Of a DNA stretch of 64,000 nucleotides, positions 8,701-18,282 are shown piece by piece. The DNA is from Oceanobacter mangrovi (GTDB taxonomy: Bacteria > Pseudomonadota > Gammaproteobacteria > Pseudomonadales > Oceanobacteraceae). The stretch lies in assembly GCF_019740315.1 (NCBI RefSeq), contig NZ_JAHXZR010000001.1, forward strand, positions 310,001-374,000, given 5' to 3'. Each line of letters begins with the position of its first letter. Positions within the stretch are counted from its first letter, which is position 1. A model generated the notes under the pieces. It worked only from the letters and a program-made list of their open reading frames with translations. It had not been told where the DNA came from and did not search any database. The translations under genes were made by a program, and so were the position numbers.

Positions 8701-11700
8701 TGGTGACCGCAACGGACCAAATCTCCAGTTTGGATGTATCTGGCCTTGGCGATGGCACGCTGACTCTGTCCGTGGTTCTGACTGACACCGCAGGCAACGC
8801 CGCAACCGCGGTGACGGATACCGCAACGCTGGACACTACAGCACCGACAGGTCATAGCGTCAGCTTCAATGACAGCTCGATCAATGATTCCGAAGCCAGC
8901 TCTGTCGACTTTACCTTTGCAGGTGGCGAAGTGGGCGCGTCCTACAGCTACACCATCTCGTCTGACGGCGGCGGCACCAATGTCACCGGCTCCGGCACAC
9001 TGAGCACCGCCACTGATCAAATCAGCAGCCTGGATTTGTCCGGCCTGGGTGATGGCACACTGACATTGTCTGTGGTGCTCACTGACACCGCAGGCAATGC
9101 TGCGACGGCTGTGACGAATACGGCAACGCTGGACACCACTGCACCGACAGGTCATAGCGTCAGCTTCGATGACAGTTCAATCAATGATTCCGAAGCCAGC
9201 TCTGTTGACTTTACCTTTGCAGGTGGCGAAGTGGGCGCTTCCTACAGCTACACCATTTCGTCTGACGGCGGCGGCACTAATGTGACGGGTTCGGGCACGC
9301 TGAGCACCGCCACGGATCAAATCAGCAGCCTGGATTTGTCTGGCCTGGGTGATGGCACACTGACTTTGTCTGTCGTTCTGACTGACACCGCAGGCAACGC
9401 CGCGACTGCAGTCACAGATACCGCAACGCTGGACACCACAGCGCCGTCCGGCCACAGCGTCAGCTTTGATGACAGCCCAATCAATGCTTCTGAAAGCAGC
9501 ACCGTTGGCTTTACTTTTACCGGAGGCGAAGTGGGCGCTTCCTACAGCTACACCATCTCGTCTGACGGCGGCGGCACTAATGTGACGGGTTCCGGCACGC
9601 TGAGCACCGCCACTGATCAAATCAGCAGCCTGGATTTGTCCGGCTTGGGTGATGGCACTCTGACATTGTCTGTAGTGCTCACTGACACCGCAGGCAACGC
9701 CGCAACCGCCGTGACGGATACCGCAACGCTGGATACCACTGCACCGACGGGTCATAGCGTCAGCTTCGATGACAGTTCAATCAATGATTCCGAAGCCAGC
9801 TCTGTCAGCTTTACCTTTGCGGGTGGCGAAGTGGGGGCCTCCTACAGCTACAGCATCAGCTCCAGCGGTGGTGGCACCAATGTTACCGGCTCTGGCACGC
9901 TGGCAACGGCGACCGATCAGATTAGCAGTTTGGATCTGTCTGGCTTGAGCGATGGCACGCTGACTCTCTCTGTCACTGTGACGGACACTGCAGGCAACGC
10001 CGCAACTGCCGTGACGGATACGGCAACGCTGGACAGTACAGGACCTGTGCTGGCTGAGGTGACGGCAGTAACCACACCAGGTAACGACAACACGCCGTCC
10101 TACACCTTCAGTACCTCTGAAGTGGGTACTCTGGCGATCACCGGTAGCTGTGGTACCTCAAGTTCCACAACGCTCTCTGCCGCGGGGAATCACACCATCA
10201 CCCTGACAGCGTCGGATAACAGCAGTGCGCTTGCGGATGGTTCTTACACCACTTGTGCATTGACCGTGACCGACAGTGCGGGCAACAGCAGCTCTGCGCT
10301 GGCCATGACAGCCTTTACCATTGATACCGCCGCACCATCGGTGGTGATCAGCTCGACCGTCAGCGATCCGGCCAACGCCGCTTTCACAGCGACCTTCACC
10401 TTCAGCGAGGCCGTTACCGGCTTTACGGTGGCGGATATCTCAGCGGTTAATGCCAGCCTGAGTAACTTCTCTGCGACCAGCACCAGTGTGTATACAGCGA
10501 CAATTTCGCCGCTGTCCGATGGCTCGGTGACGCTGGATGTGAATGCAGCTGTGGCAACCGACAGTGCCGGTAACGGCAATACGGCTGCCAGCCAATTCAG
10601 CATCACTTATGACGCTACCGCACCAACCGTTGTGATTACTTCAGCTGCCAGCGGCACCACCAATGCGGCGTTCACCGCGACCGTAACCTTCAGTGAAGAC
10701 GTCACTGGCTTTACGGTTACCGATATCAGCGCCAGCAACGCCAGCCTGAGTAACTTTGCTGCTACCAGTAGCAGTGTTTATACCGTGACTGTTAGCCCAA
10801 CCGCAGATGGTACGGTGACTCTGGATGTGAATGCCGGCGTGGCCACGGATGGCACAGGTAACAGCAACACGGCTGCCAGCCAGTTCAGCATCACCTATGA
10901 CGCGACTGCCCCAACGGTCGCCATCAGCAGTTCCGAAACTGATCCGACTGCCAGCTCGCCATTTGCGGTGACCATCACCTTCAGTGAAGCCGTCAGCGGT
11001 TTTGCGGCGACAGACATCAGTGTTACCAACGGTACTGCCAGCAATCTGGCCAGCAGCGACAACATCACCTTCACGGCTGATATCACCCCGGCCGCCGATG
11101 GTGCAGTGACCGTTAATATTGCGGCCGGTGTTGCAACGGATACTGGCGGCACGGCCAACACAGCAGCAACCGCGTTCAGCCTGACCTACGATGGTACTGC
11201 GCCAACGGTTAGCAGCTCAGTACCCGCAGACGATGCCAGCTCGGTGCAATATGACAGCCTGATCGCGCTGACTTTCTCCGAAACTGTGGTAGTCGGCTCT
11301 GGCCAGCTGTCCATTTATGATGCCGACGGCGATACCCTGGTGGAGTCACTGGCAGTGGGTTCTGCTCAGGTATCTCTGGCGGGCATGGTACTGACAGTCA
11401 CGCCAAGCGCTGACTTTACGCCGACTCACAGTTATTACTTGCTCGCAGATGCTGGTGTCGTTACTGACAGCCTGGGTAATGCCTGGGCTGGCATTAGCGA
11501 CAGCAGCGGCCTGAACTTCACCGTGGCTAATAACGCACCGGTCGGCACTGCTGACAGCGCTACCACGGATGAAGACAACGCGGTTGCCATCGACGTACTG
11601 GCTAACGACTCGGATTCAGACTCAGCGCTGAACGCCGCCAGCGTTACCGTGACCAATGCGCCATCTCATGGCTCAACCAGTGTGAACACCGCCAATGGTG

Positions 11701-14700
11701 TGATCACCTATACGCCAGCGACGGATTACAACGGCACTGATACCTTCACCTACGCGGTAGACGATATCTACACGGGTAATACCGGTGATGTTACGGTCTC
11801 TGTGACGATTAATTCAGTGAACGATGCTCCGGTGGCTGTTTCCGATACGGTTGAGACCGATGAAGACACAGACGTTACCGTTGATGTTGCCGACAACGAC
11901 ACGGACGTGGATAGCGGTGACAGTGTCGATACCGCGACTCTGACGATTGTTAGTCAGCCAGCGCACGGTACTGCCTCGGTGGTGAGTGGGGAAATCCTCT
12001 ATAACCCGGACGCCGACTTCAACGGCTCCGACAGCCTGACCTACCAGATTGATGACCAGAACGGCGCGACCTCCAACGTCGCCACCCTGATCATTAACAT
12101 CAGTGGGGTTAACGATGCACCGGTCGCAGCTAACGACAGTTCAACTACCGACGAAGACACTGACGTAGTGATCGACGTATTGGCAAACGACAGTGATGTC
12201 GACGGCACCCTGGATGTTAGCCAGGTTACGATCATTGCCGATCCGACTCACGGCACTGTGGCTGTGGATAACTCTACGGGCGAAATCACCTACAGCCCAA
12301 CCGCCGACTACAACGGCAGTGACAGCTTCACTTACGTGGTGAAAGACAACGAAGACGCCACGTCCAACATCGCCACCGTCAGCCTGACCATCACCTCCGT
12401 GAACGACGCGCCGGTGGCTAACGATGACACGGTAACCTTGCTGGAAGATACCACTCACAACATCAACGCGCTGGGTAATGACACTGACGTCGATGGCACA
12501 ATCAATGGCGTTGCAATCGTAACTGGTCCAACTGATGGCACTGTGACCGTCAACGCGGACAGCAGTATCAGCTACACGCCAACAGCAGACTTCAACGGCA
12601 GCGACAGCTTTAGCTACCGGGTTATGGATGATCTGGGTGAGTGGTCCAACACGGCAACCGTCACCCTGACCATTACAGCGGTCAACGATGCACCGCTGGC
12701 CAACGACGACAGCGTCGCCACCGATGAAGACACCGAATTGCTGATCGACGTCGCTGCCAACGACAGTGATATCGACGGCAGCCTGGATCTGACCAGCGTG
12801 ACGCTGATCACTGATGTGACCAACGGCAGCCTGATCGACAACGGCGACGGTACCTTGAGCTATACGCCAGCAGAGAATTATTACGGCAGCGACAGCTTCA
12901 GCTATCAGATTTCTGATAACGAAGCCGGTACTTCCGACACTGCCAGCGTGACCATCACCATCAACGCGGTTAACGACGCGCCAGTAATCTCGGGCACGCC
13001 AGCCAGCAGCGTACTGGAAGGCGCGACCTTCAGCTTTACGCCGACCGTTACTGACGTCGACAGCAGCAGCTTCACCTTCAGCCTCAGTGGCCAGCCGGAC
13101 TGGATGAGCATCGACAGCAGCACAGGTGCGGTGACCGCAAACCCGGCCGTCGGCGATGAAGGGGACTACAGCAACATTGTCATCACCGTTGACGACGGTG
13201 CGACGGTGAATAACAGCAGCTCTCTGGCAGCCTTCACACTGACCGTGATTGGTGACTTCGATACCGACGGTATTCCAGACAGCGAAGACCCGGATATTGA
13301 CAACGATGGCATGTCGAACGACTACGAAGAGCAATATGGCTTCGATCCGTACGACGACAGTGATGCGTTGGAAGACGCCGACGGCGACACCATCAGCAAT
13401 GCTGACGAAGAAGCGGACGGCACCGATCCAACCGATGCCGATGACTACTTCGACGAAACCGCGCCGGTGCTGACGGCTCCGGCCGACCTGACCATCGACG
13501 CCACTGGTCTGTTCACCGAAGTGACCACCAGCATGCTGCTACAAGGTGCTACCGATACCAGTTTGGCGGTGGATAACGTGGATGGCAGTGACTGTTGTGT
13601 CGCCAGCCATGACATGCTGGGCACGGGTACCGGTTATCTGGCTCCGGGTAAATACACCGTAACCTGGCGTGCCAGCGACAATAAGGGTAACGAAGGAACC
13701 GCTGAGCAGACTCTGAGGATCCGTCCGCTGGTGTCTTTCAGCAGCAATATCGTTGGTGTTGAAGGTTCAACAGCAGTCATTCGACTCGAGCTGAACGGTC
13801 AGGCGCCGGATTACCCGTTCGAAGTGCCTTACATGATCGACAGCAGCAGTACGGCCAGCAGCGATGACTATGACCTGGTGGACGGCAGTGTTGTCTTCAA
13901 CGAGGGTGAGATGGAAGTCAGTCTGAGCGTACCTCTGGTTGCTGACAACATCACCGAAGGTGATGAAACCCTGGTTATTAGCCTCAATGACGCCACCACC
14001 AACGCGGATGATCTGGCAGGCGGTTATGCGCCAGCCAACCCGGATTATTACGACATCAATTCCGGGGTGGCAGAAGACACCAGCATCACGGTGATGATCA
14101 TCGAAGGTAATGTGGCACCCTCCATTGATCTGAACCTCACCCAGTCCGGCGTCAGCACCAGCCTGATTGCCCGTGATGAAGGGATGGCGACGATTACCGC
14201 AACGGTGATCGATCCGAACAGTGGTGATAGCCACAGCTATCGCTGGAGCGGCACAGACACTGCGCTGGTTGACACCGACGGCAGCAGCACAGACAGCACT
14301 TTGGTATTTGATCCTGCTGGCCTCTCTGATGGTCTCTATCACGTGCAGCTGCGCGTGATGGACAGCGCGCTGGCCGCCACTACCCAGGATCTGTACTTCA
14401 GTGTGGTTGCGACGCTGCCAGAGCTGCTCGCCAGTAACGACAGTGATGGCGACGGAACGGATGACGCAACCGAAGGCACTGGCGACAGTGACCATGACGG
14501 TATTCCTGATTACCTCGACAACATTAATCGCATGAATGTATTACCAGAACTGGCTGATCAAACCGATGGCTATCTGGTGGAATGTGATCCGGGTGTTCGT
14601 TGTCGTCTGGGCCGTTTTGCACTGCTCGGCAGTGGTGGCGGCACTCGTTTGTATGACAGTGAAATGGATAGTCTGGATGAGTTGATCAGTGATCCAAGTT

Positions 14701-15908
14701 ATCAGTCTGAGGGTGGTGTATTCGACTTTGAGATTCATGAACTGGCAACTGCAGGGCAGGTTGTGCAGGTTGTGTTCCCGCAAGTCAGTGCGATTCCAGC
14801 CAATGCTGCCTACCGCAAATACATGAACGGACATTGGAGTAACTTTGTGGTTGATGACAACAACAAACTGCACTCGGCAGCAGGTACACCGGGCTATTGT
14901 CCGCCTCCGGGTGGCGACAGCTGGGAAGAAGGTCTGACCGAAGGCTACCACTGTGTACAGGTCACCATTGAAGATGGTGGTCCGAACGATGCGGATGGAA
15001 TGGCTAACCGCTCAATTGAAGATCCGGGTTCCGTCTCCATTCTGGATGCCGATAAACAGGAACTGAATGGTGTTGATAACTCTGCCCAAAGCAGCGGTGG
15101 CGCGATGGGCTGGCTGTCGCTGATTGGCCTGCTGGGTCTTGCAGGAGCGGCGCGTAAAGCGCGCCGTTCCCCTCGATCTCCGGGAGTGCATCTGGGAGCA
15201 CAGGCGGCCTGCCTGCATACAGAGCGAGCAAGCCGCTCGCCTGAAAAATGCCTGCACAACCTGGCTCTGGTCTGTGGCGGCGCGTTAGCTACTGCGGCGA
15301 TGTCTGTGACCTCACTCCAAACCCAGGCCTCGGACTTCTCTGACAACCGCTACGTATTCATAGGCATCGGCCAGGCGCACAGCAGCCTCAGCAAAGGTGA
15401 ATTACAGACCCGTCTGCAAGACAGCGGTCAGGACGTCGAAATCACCAACTACGACACCAGCCGTGGAGTACTCAATCTCGGTATTGGTTATGAATATATG
15501 CCGGGCTTTGCTGCTGAATTCAGTTATCTCGATATGGGTGATGCCGACACCAGCCTCGACGGCACGGTTAATCCGGCGGAGCTGAAGCAACAACTGCGTC
15601 GTTATCATCCGGTCGGTGGCGACGGCTTTATGCTCAATCAGGTGTTTCTGAATCCGATTCCGCTGGCACCACTGACGGACAACCTCCGACTGGCAGCAAC
15701 CATTGGCGTGTATTATTGGCATGGCCAGGTTGAAAGCAGTCGCAGTGAGCTGAATGCCAGCTTTGAAGGAGGCTTTGCACCCTTGCTGGGTCTGGGTCTG
15801 AACTTCCAGCTGAGTGATCGTTACAGACTGGATGGCGGCCTCAAACGGCTGATGTTTGATGGCCAGCAACTGGATATCTGGTCGCTGCGTTTTGGCGCAG
15901 GATTCTGA
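5727..15908 (+). CDS. Giant multidomain surface protein (3393 aa) ending in GlyGly-CTERM-like signal plus beta-barrel
   Basis: Residues 1-52 form a long signal peptide (cleavage near AQA-ADV). A beta-sandwich (53-210) and two further Ig/invasin-like units come next. Then: three repeats of about 110 residues starting SISGASG (608-935); five nearly identical 100-residue repeats (942-1441); three repeats of about 97 residues with FTFSEAVTGF (1537-1826); an SbsA-like Ig domain; five cadherin-like tandem-95 units with TDEDT and DYNGSDSFTY (1937-2418); a He_PIG-like unit; Asp-rich thrombospondin-3-type calcium loops (2508-2578, 2905-2935); HYR- and Calx-beta-like domains; an anchor-type domain with IEDGGPNDADG; a GlyGly-CTERM-like signal (3121-3150); a second signal-like segment ending TQA-SDF (to about 3201); and an OmpA-like barrel ending in GAGF. 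Calcium-rigidified adhesin is the likely role. The tail closely matches the fragment at 1-1299. Domain borders are approximate. Confidence 0.9.
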   Translation: MSASLSALWREIGSRQKTVETARVPLGKRLARLDLLSLMLAGCVGFSPLAQAADVTIVSDNGDLTDNYEGFGGGVFGQSFTATKTGVLSSIELVAGNSVSPAGVSGECTVTVYDSANLTGTVLASDNIGVPSNSDANSYTDYSFSSYPLTTQVNITAGNTYSFKITPATCISVWYTYGSTPSDIYSGGQLYYNGGSQPTLDLYFKVVQGDAPSSATASAYMYANGAVSEPVGLATTIDTQGESTRLMDFMLYDDGTDGETLKPTDIVMHVSGTSTDAERSQVTWRLSGYGLTTNTGTYDASTDTVTFSDLGLTMSNGSGTVFYIWGHYNDTSNLTEDHTYILSIDGDTDITVGSGTTFASTSPITNGTGTTIDVTATQLAFTTQPAGSTSGSALTTQPVVTAQDAFGNTDVDFTEAVTLTEASAGSLSGITSLNAISGVSTFTDVVYTATADQQAFTLTADDEDGTGSDLSTVDANSVTSDVVATQLAFTTQPAPTTVASGVATAFSTVPVVQALDANNTLDTGYSTDIVLAEVNGAGSATITGTGDGDGTNTTVTLTPSSGVATFSGLVLTYTASGSGSETFNLQASSGALSAATSSQLTATNVPAVTDANISISGASGSGGAFKVGDTVTAVWDNTASGDNNSGITAVTVDFSQFGGGAAVSASNSSETWTATYTITSGAIDSSNRNVSVTATNSTGSTTTADTSNATVDNIAPTVTDANLSISGASGTSGAYKIGDTVTASWDNTASGDNNSDTISSATVDFSAFGGGSAVSASNSAGSWTATYTITAGAIDGTNLNVSLTATDNAGNTKTTPDTTSATADNIAPTLTDGALSISGASGNSGVFITGDTITASWNNTGTGDNNSDNIASLTVDFSAFGGGSAVAASNSSGSWTATYTLTAGSANGDNLNIAATATDNAGNTTTTADTSNASADTSTPSGHSVSFDDSAINASESSTVSFTFASAEATASYSYTISSDGGGTNVTGSGTLVTATDQISSLDVSGLGDGTLTLSVVLTDTAGNAATAVTDTATLDTTAPTGHSVSFNDSSINDSEASSVDFTFAGGEVGASYSYTISSDGGGTNVTGSGTLSTATDQISSLDLSGLGDGTLTLSVVLTDTAGNAATAVTNTATLDTTAPTGHSVSFDDSSINDSEASSVDFTFAGGEVGASYSYTISSDGGGTNVTGSGTLSTATDQISSLDLSGLGDGTLTLSVVLTDTAGNAATAVTDTATLDTTAPSGHSVSFDDSPINASESSTVGFTFTGGEVGASYSYTISSDGGGTNVTGSGTLSTATDQISSLDLSGLGDGTLTLSVVLTDTAGNAATAVTDTATLDTTAPTGHSVSFDDSSINDSEASSVSFTFAGGEVGASYSYSISSSGGGTNVTGSGTLATATDQISSLDLSGLSDGTLTLSVTVTDTAGNAATAVTDTATLDSTGPVLAEVTAVTTPGNDNTPSYTFSTSEVGTLAITGSCGTSSSTTLSAAGNHTITLTASDNSSALADGSYTTCALTVTDSAGNSSSALAMTAFTIDTAAPSVVISSTVSDPANAAFTATFTFSEAVTGFTVADISAVNASLSNFSATSTSVYTATISPLSDGSVTLDVNAAVATDSAGNGNTAASQFSITYDATAPTVVITSAASGTTNAAFTATVTFSEDVTGFTVTDISASNASLSNFAATSSSVYTVTVSPTADGTVTLDVNAGVATDGTGNSNTAASQFSITYDATAPTVAISSSETDPTASSPFAVTITFSEAVSGFAATDISVTNGTASNLASSDNITFTADITPAADGAVTVNIAAGVATDTGGTANTAATAFSLTYDGTAPTVSSSVPADDASSVQYDSLIALTFSETVVVGSGQLSIYDADGDTLVESLAVGSAQVSLAGMVLTVTPSADFTPTHSYYLLADAGVVTDSLGNAWAGISDSSGLNFTVANNAPVGTADSATTDEDNAVAIDVLANDSDSDSALNAASVTVTNAPSHGSTSVNTANGVITYTPATDYNGTDTFTYAVDDIYTGNTGDVTVSVTINSVNDAPVAVSDTVETDEDTDVTVDVADNDTDVDSGDSVDTATLTIVSQPAHGTASVVSGEILYNPDADFNGSDSLTYQIDDQNGATSNVATLIINISGVNDAPVAANDSSTTDEDTDVVIDVLANDSDVDGTLDVSQVTIIADPTHGTVAVDNSTGEITYSPTADYNGSDSFTYVVKDNEDATSNIATVSLTITSVNDAPVANDDTVTLLEDTTHNINALGNDTDVDGTINGVAIVTGPTDGTVTVNADSSISYTPTADFNGSDSFSYRVMDDLGEWSNTATVTLTITAVNDAPLANDDSVATDEDTELLIDVAANDSDIDGSLDLTSVTLITDVTNGSLIDNGDGTLSYTPAENYYGSDSFSYQISDNEAGTSDTASVTITINAVNDAPVISGTPASSVLEGATFSFTPTVTDVDSSSFTFSLSGQPDWMSIDSSTGAVTANPAVGDEGDYSNIVITVDDGATVNNSSSLAAFTLTVIGDFDTDGIPDSEDPDIDNDGMSNDYEEQYGFDPYDDSDALEDADGDTISNADEEADGTDPTDADDYFDETAPVLTAPADLTIDATGLFTEVTTSMLLQGATDTSLAVDNVDGSDCCVASHDMLGTGTGYLAPGKYTVTWRASDNKGNEGTAEQTLRIRPLVSFSSNIVGVEGSTAVIRLELNGQAPDYPFEVPYMIDSSSTASSDDYDLVDGSVVFNEGEMEVSLSVPLVADNITEGDETLVISLNDATTNADDLAGGYAPANPDYYDINSGVAEDTSITVMIIEGNVAPSIDLNLTQSGVSTSLIARDEGMATITATVIDPNSGDSHSYRWSGTDTALVDTDGSSTDSTLVFDPAGLSDGLYHVQLRVMDSALAATTQDLYFSVVATLPELLASNDSDGDGTDDATEGTGDSDHDGIPDYLDNINRMNVLPELADQTDGYLVECDPGVRCRLGRFALLGSGGGTRLYDSEMDSLDELISDPSYQSEGGVFDFEIHELATAGQVVQVVFPQVSAIPANAAYRKYMNGHWSNFVVDDNNKLHSAAGTPGYCPPPGGDSWEEGLTEGYHCVQVTIEDGGPNDADGMANRSIEDPGSVSILDADKQELNGVDNSAQSSGGAMGWLSLIGLLGLAGAARKARRSPRSPGVHLGAQAACLHTERASRSPEKCLHNLALVCGGALATAAMSVTSLQTQASDFSDNRYVFIGIGQAHSSLSKGELQTRLQDSGQDVEITNYDTSRGVLNLGIGYEYMPGFAAEFSYLDMGDADTSLDGTVNPAELKQQLRRYHPVGGDGFMLNQVFLNPIPLAPLTDNLRLAATIGVYYWHGQVESSRSELNASFEGGFAPLLGLGLNFQLSDRYRLDGGLKRLMFDGQQLDIWSLRFGAGF
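8550..10049 (+). repeat. Five tandem 300-bp near-identical repeats inside the giant gene
   Basis: The unit begins at the GHSVSF codons and recurs with an exact 300-base period (8550, 8850, 9150, 9450, 9750), encoding 100-residue Ig-like domains. The copies are highly similar at the DNA level, so copy number can change by recombination and may be mis-assembled. Confidence 0.9.
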
Positions 15909-15940
15909 GTTCTGATGCACTGTAGGCCAGCTGGCCCCTC

Positions 15941-16036
15941 CACGTCATTCCGGGCTTGCCCCGGAATCCATGCGGCGTTGTAGGGGCAAGGCATGCCTTG
16001 CCAGAAACCGGCCCTGCCACGTCATTCCGGGCTCCA
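15941..16036. repeat. REP-like module A with a CATG palindrome lodged between two copies
   Basis: A copy of the GTCATTCCGGGCTTGCCCC element (15941-15977) and a truncated second copy (about 16018-16036) flank a GGCAAG-GCATGC-CTTGCC palindrome (15985-16002). The same two families recur elsewhere in the window. It lies between the convergent giant gene and histidine kinase gene. Confidence 0.75.
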
Positions 16037-16071
16037 TACAGCGCGGGCCATGCAACCCACGCGAATAAAAC

Positions 16072-17652
16072 CTAACGACCGTTACCGACCTTGAACACCA
16101 GCCGACGAATAACCTGAAACAACTCAGCGCTGTCCATCGGTTTGGTGATCACATCATCCATTCCCGCATCCAGACAAATCCGTCGATCCGACTCCATCGC
16201 ATTGGCCGTCAGCGCAATGATCGGAATTTGCTGCCAGCGCAGCGACAGCTGCCGAATTTCCCGGGTGGCCTGCAAACCATCCATTGCTGGCATATGCCAG
16301 TCCATCAGCACCAGATCAAAGCACTGCTGCTGACACAGCTGTAACGCTACCTGGCCATTAATCGCTGGAGTCACCCGCATACCTTCGCGCTCAAGCAGCC
16401 GGGTAGAGACCTTCTGATTGATGTAGTTATCCTCAACCAACAGCACTTTCAGGCCCTTCAGGCTGCGCTGATCCGGGCGTACTTCCGGTGAGCGAACCAG
16501 GAATGATGGCTGTTGCTCTGGTACTTCACAGCGCACCTGGAAACGAAAACAGGAACCTTTGCCAAATTCACTTTCGACATGGATATGGCCGCCCATGTTT
16601 TCGACCAGATCCTTACTGATCGCCAGACCCAGCCCGGTGCCTTGATACGGCCGGGTGGTAGAATCATCGAGCTGGCTGAAAGCCTGGAATAAACGGGCCT
16701 GATCGGCTCGCCTAATGCCAATACCGCTATCGGCTACCTCACCAAGCAAGGTTTGTACGGAACCTTCACGAGGGCCCGCCTGCAAGCTCAGTCGTACCGT
16801 TCCGACATCTGTAAACTTGACCGCATTGCTGGCCAGATTCAGCAACACCTGCTTGATCCTGCCGGGATCTCCACGCAACAAGGGTGGCAAGGTTTTATCC
16901 AGCTCGCAGCGCAGATCCAGCCCCTTGTCGCGGGCCTGGATCTGCAGTATTTGCTGCACGTCAGCAAACAGGTTCTGCACTGAAAACTGCTTTGATTCCA
17001 TTCGTAAAACACCGGAATCAAGCCGGGCATAGTCCAGCACATCACTGGTCAGACGCGTCATTGCTTCCGTTGCCGAACCAATCAGCCGGCACAGCTCATT
17101 ACGTTCCTCTGCGGAGGGATTATCGATCAGCAATTCAGCAGCAGAACGGATACCGTTTAACGGTGTACGGAGTTCATGACTCATATTGGCCAGAAACGCG
17201 GTTTTAACCCGGTTGGCCTTGTCGGCCTCCATCGCCGCTTGCTGGGCCTGACGTTGCGCCCGCTTCAGCTCGGTGACATTGCGAGAAATCCCGAAAATAT
17301 ACGCCACCTTGCCATCCGCGCCGCCAATAGGAGACAGCATGGTGCTCCAGTAACGGGTAATCCCCGGGCAGGAAAAGGTATCTTCCTCTTCATACTGAAT
17401 GGGTTTGTTCAGCTTCACGCAGCGGTCGTAATTGGGTACCACAAAATCGCGAAATTCCGGCGTCAGAATACTGCGCAGCGGCTTGCCGTTCATATCCGGG
17501 ATGGACTGCTCAACCGTATCCGCCAGCGACTGATTGGTACCCATCACATAATAGTCATCCGGCTGCACCCGCAGGATAAACATATTGTCTGGCGAATTGT
17601 GCCAAAGCCCCCAAAACAGGCGGCTTTGCAGATCTGTTTGTGAATCCGACAT
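16072..17652 (-). CDS. Hybrid sensor histidine kinase with PAS, HisKA, HATPase and receiver domains
   Basis: 526 residues when started at the ATG at 17652, which has a CAGGGA ribosome site. The longer open frame only reads through a repeat. A PAS-like domain occupies about 10-125, with no transmembrane segment, so the sensor is probably cytoplasmic. HisKA has the phospho-acceptor H159 in [12 protein letters not shown]. The ATPase shows N, G1 (ADSGIGI) and G2 (GTGLGLAI) boxes at about 260-370. A C-terminal receiver has LLVEDN and phospho-acceptor D451 in [11 protein letters not shown]. No HPt domain is present, so a separate phosphotransfer protein may be needed. No response regulator lies next to it; it is an orphan kinase. 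The signal is unknown. Confidence 0.92.
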   Translation of the reverse strand: MSDSQTDLQSRLFWGLWHNSPDNMFILRVQPDDYYVMGTNQSLADTVEQSIPDMNGKPLRSILTPEFRDFVVPNYDRCVKLNKPIQYEEEDTFSCPGITRYWSTMLSPIGGADGKVAYIFGISRNVTELKRAQRQAQQAAMEADKANRVKTAFLANMSHELRTPLNGIRSAAELLIDNPSAEERNELCRLIGSATEAMTRLTSDVLDYARLDSGVLRMESKQFSVQNLFADVQQILQIQARDKGLDLRCELDKTLPPLLRGDPGRIKQVLLNLASNAVKFTDVGTVRLSLQAGPREGSVQTLLGEVADSGIGIRRADQARLFQAFSQLDDSTTRPYQGTGLGLAISKDLVENMGGHIHVESEFGKGSCFRFQVRCEVPEQQPSFLVRSPEVRPDQRSLKGLKVLLVEDNYINQKVSTRLLEREGMRVTPAINGQVALQLCQQQCFDLVLMDWHMPAMDGLQATREIRQLSLRWQQIPIIALTANAMESDRRICLDAGMDDVITKPMDSAELFQVIRRLVFKVGNGR

Positions 17653-17946
17653 ATCCCTGTCCTGTGTCTGTTGAGACGAATGAAATGAAGCTCCATCGTA
17701 GAGGCAAGGCACACCTTGCCAACAAACTTCCCATGTTCCTGTCATCTGGCCCTGATCAGGACTGCAGGTTCAACGGAACAAACCACCAGACAGGAATGAC
17801 AGCCCCTGGAAGCTATAAATGTGTCATATATAGGCTGTTGATTAAATGGAAAATTCAACACGACAGAAACCGGACGCCGCGCATAATTTCGCGTAAGGTC
17901 TCGTTGATAAATGCTTCATCGCCCAACCCTCACGCAGGAGACCACC
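17653..17946. repeat. Intergenic region with a CATG-family-like palindrome
   Basis: No gene. A degenerate member of the palindrome family lies at about 17697-17725 (GGCAAGG-CACA-CCTTGCC flanked by CGTA and AACAA). The rest presumably holds divergent promoters for the kinase and the small gene. Confidence 0.5.
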
Positions 17947-18231
17947 ATGCAAACCATCACCGTTGCCGAATTCATCGAAGAATACTGCCCCATGACCAAC
18001 CCCTTCGACGAACAGGCCGGATTTCATGGCTTCCTGCTCGGCATGGACGGTTCAGAACACCATCGCGTGATGACCTTTATGCAAGAAACCCCGGAACAGG
18101 TCTGGACCCTGGTCGCCAACAACGACGGCAGCAGCGTGCTGCAAAGCGGCTTCACCACCGTTAAAGCAGTCGGTTACGTCGTCACCAGGACTGAGGCGGT
18201 AGGTGTGGTTGAGGTGGTTGATGAGGATTGA
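17947..18231 (+). CDS. Small protein of unknown function (94 aa)
   Basis: The start is chosen at 17947 because CAGGAGA stands 5 bases upstream. The frame continues further upstream without a ribosome site. The protein is acidic and soluble-looking, with no signal peptide or helix-turn-helix. It opens with MQTITVAEFIEEYCP and contains GFHGFLLGMDGSEH around residue 25, then alternating strands. I do not recognise the family. It precedes an HNH nuclease gene in the same direction with a 51-base gap, which is too little to assign a function. Confidence 0.65.
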   Translation: MQTITVAEFIEEYCPMTNPFDEQAGFHGFLLGMDGSEHHRVMTFMQETPEQVWTLVANNDGSSVLQSGFTTVKAVGYVVTRTEAVGVVEVVDED

Positions 18232-18282
18232 GGGTTAGCGTAAATCAATTTGTGGATTACCATTTCAGTATTGTTTTGAGCT

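Noticed and set aside
8550-10049. CRISPR array
   Set aside because: The repeats are 300 bp, coding and without short unique spacers; they are Ig-like domain repeats.
12141-13334. 397-codon open frame on the minus strand inside the giant gene
   Set aside because: It is antisense to the cadherin-like repeats, whose biased codon use leaves the opposite strand open; no ribosome site, no recognisable domain and low-complexity product.
16072-17745. Longer histidine kinase starting at 17745
   Set aside because: The added 31 residues come from repeat DNA; the ATG at 17652 has a ribosome site and a PAS domain starts soon after.
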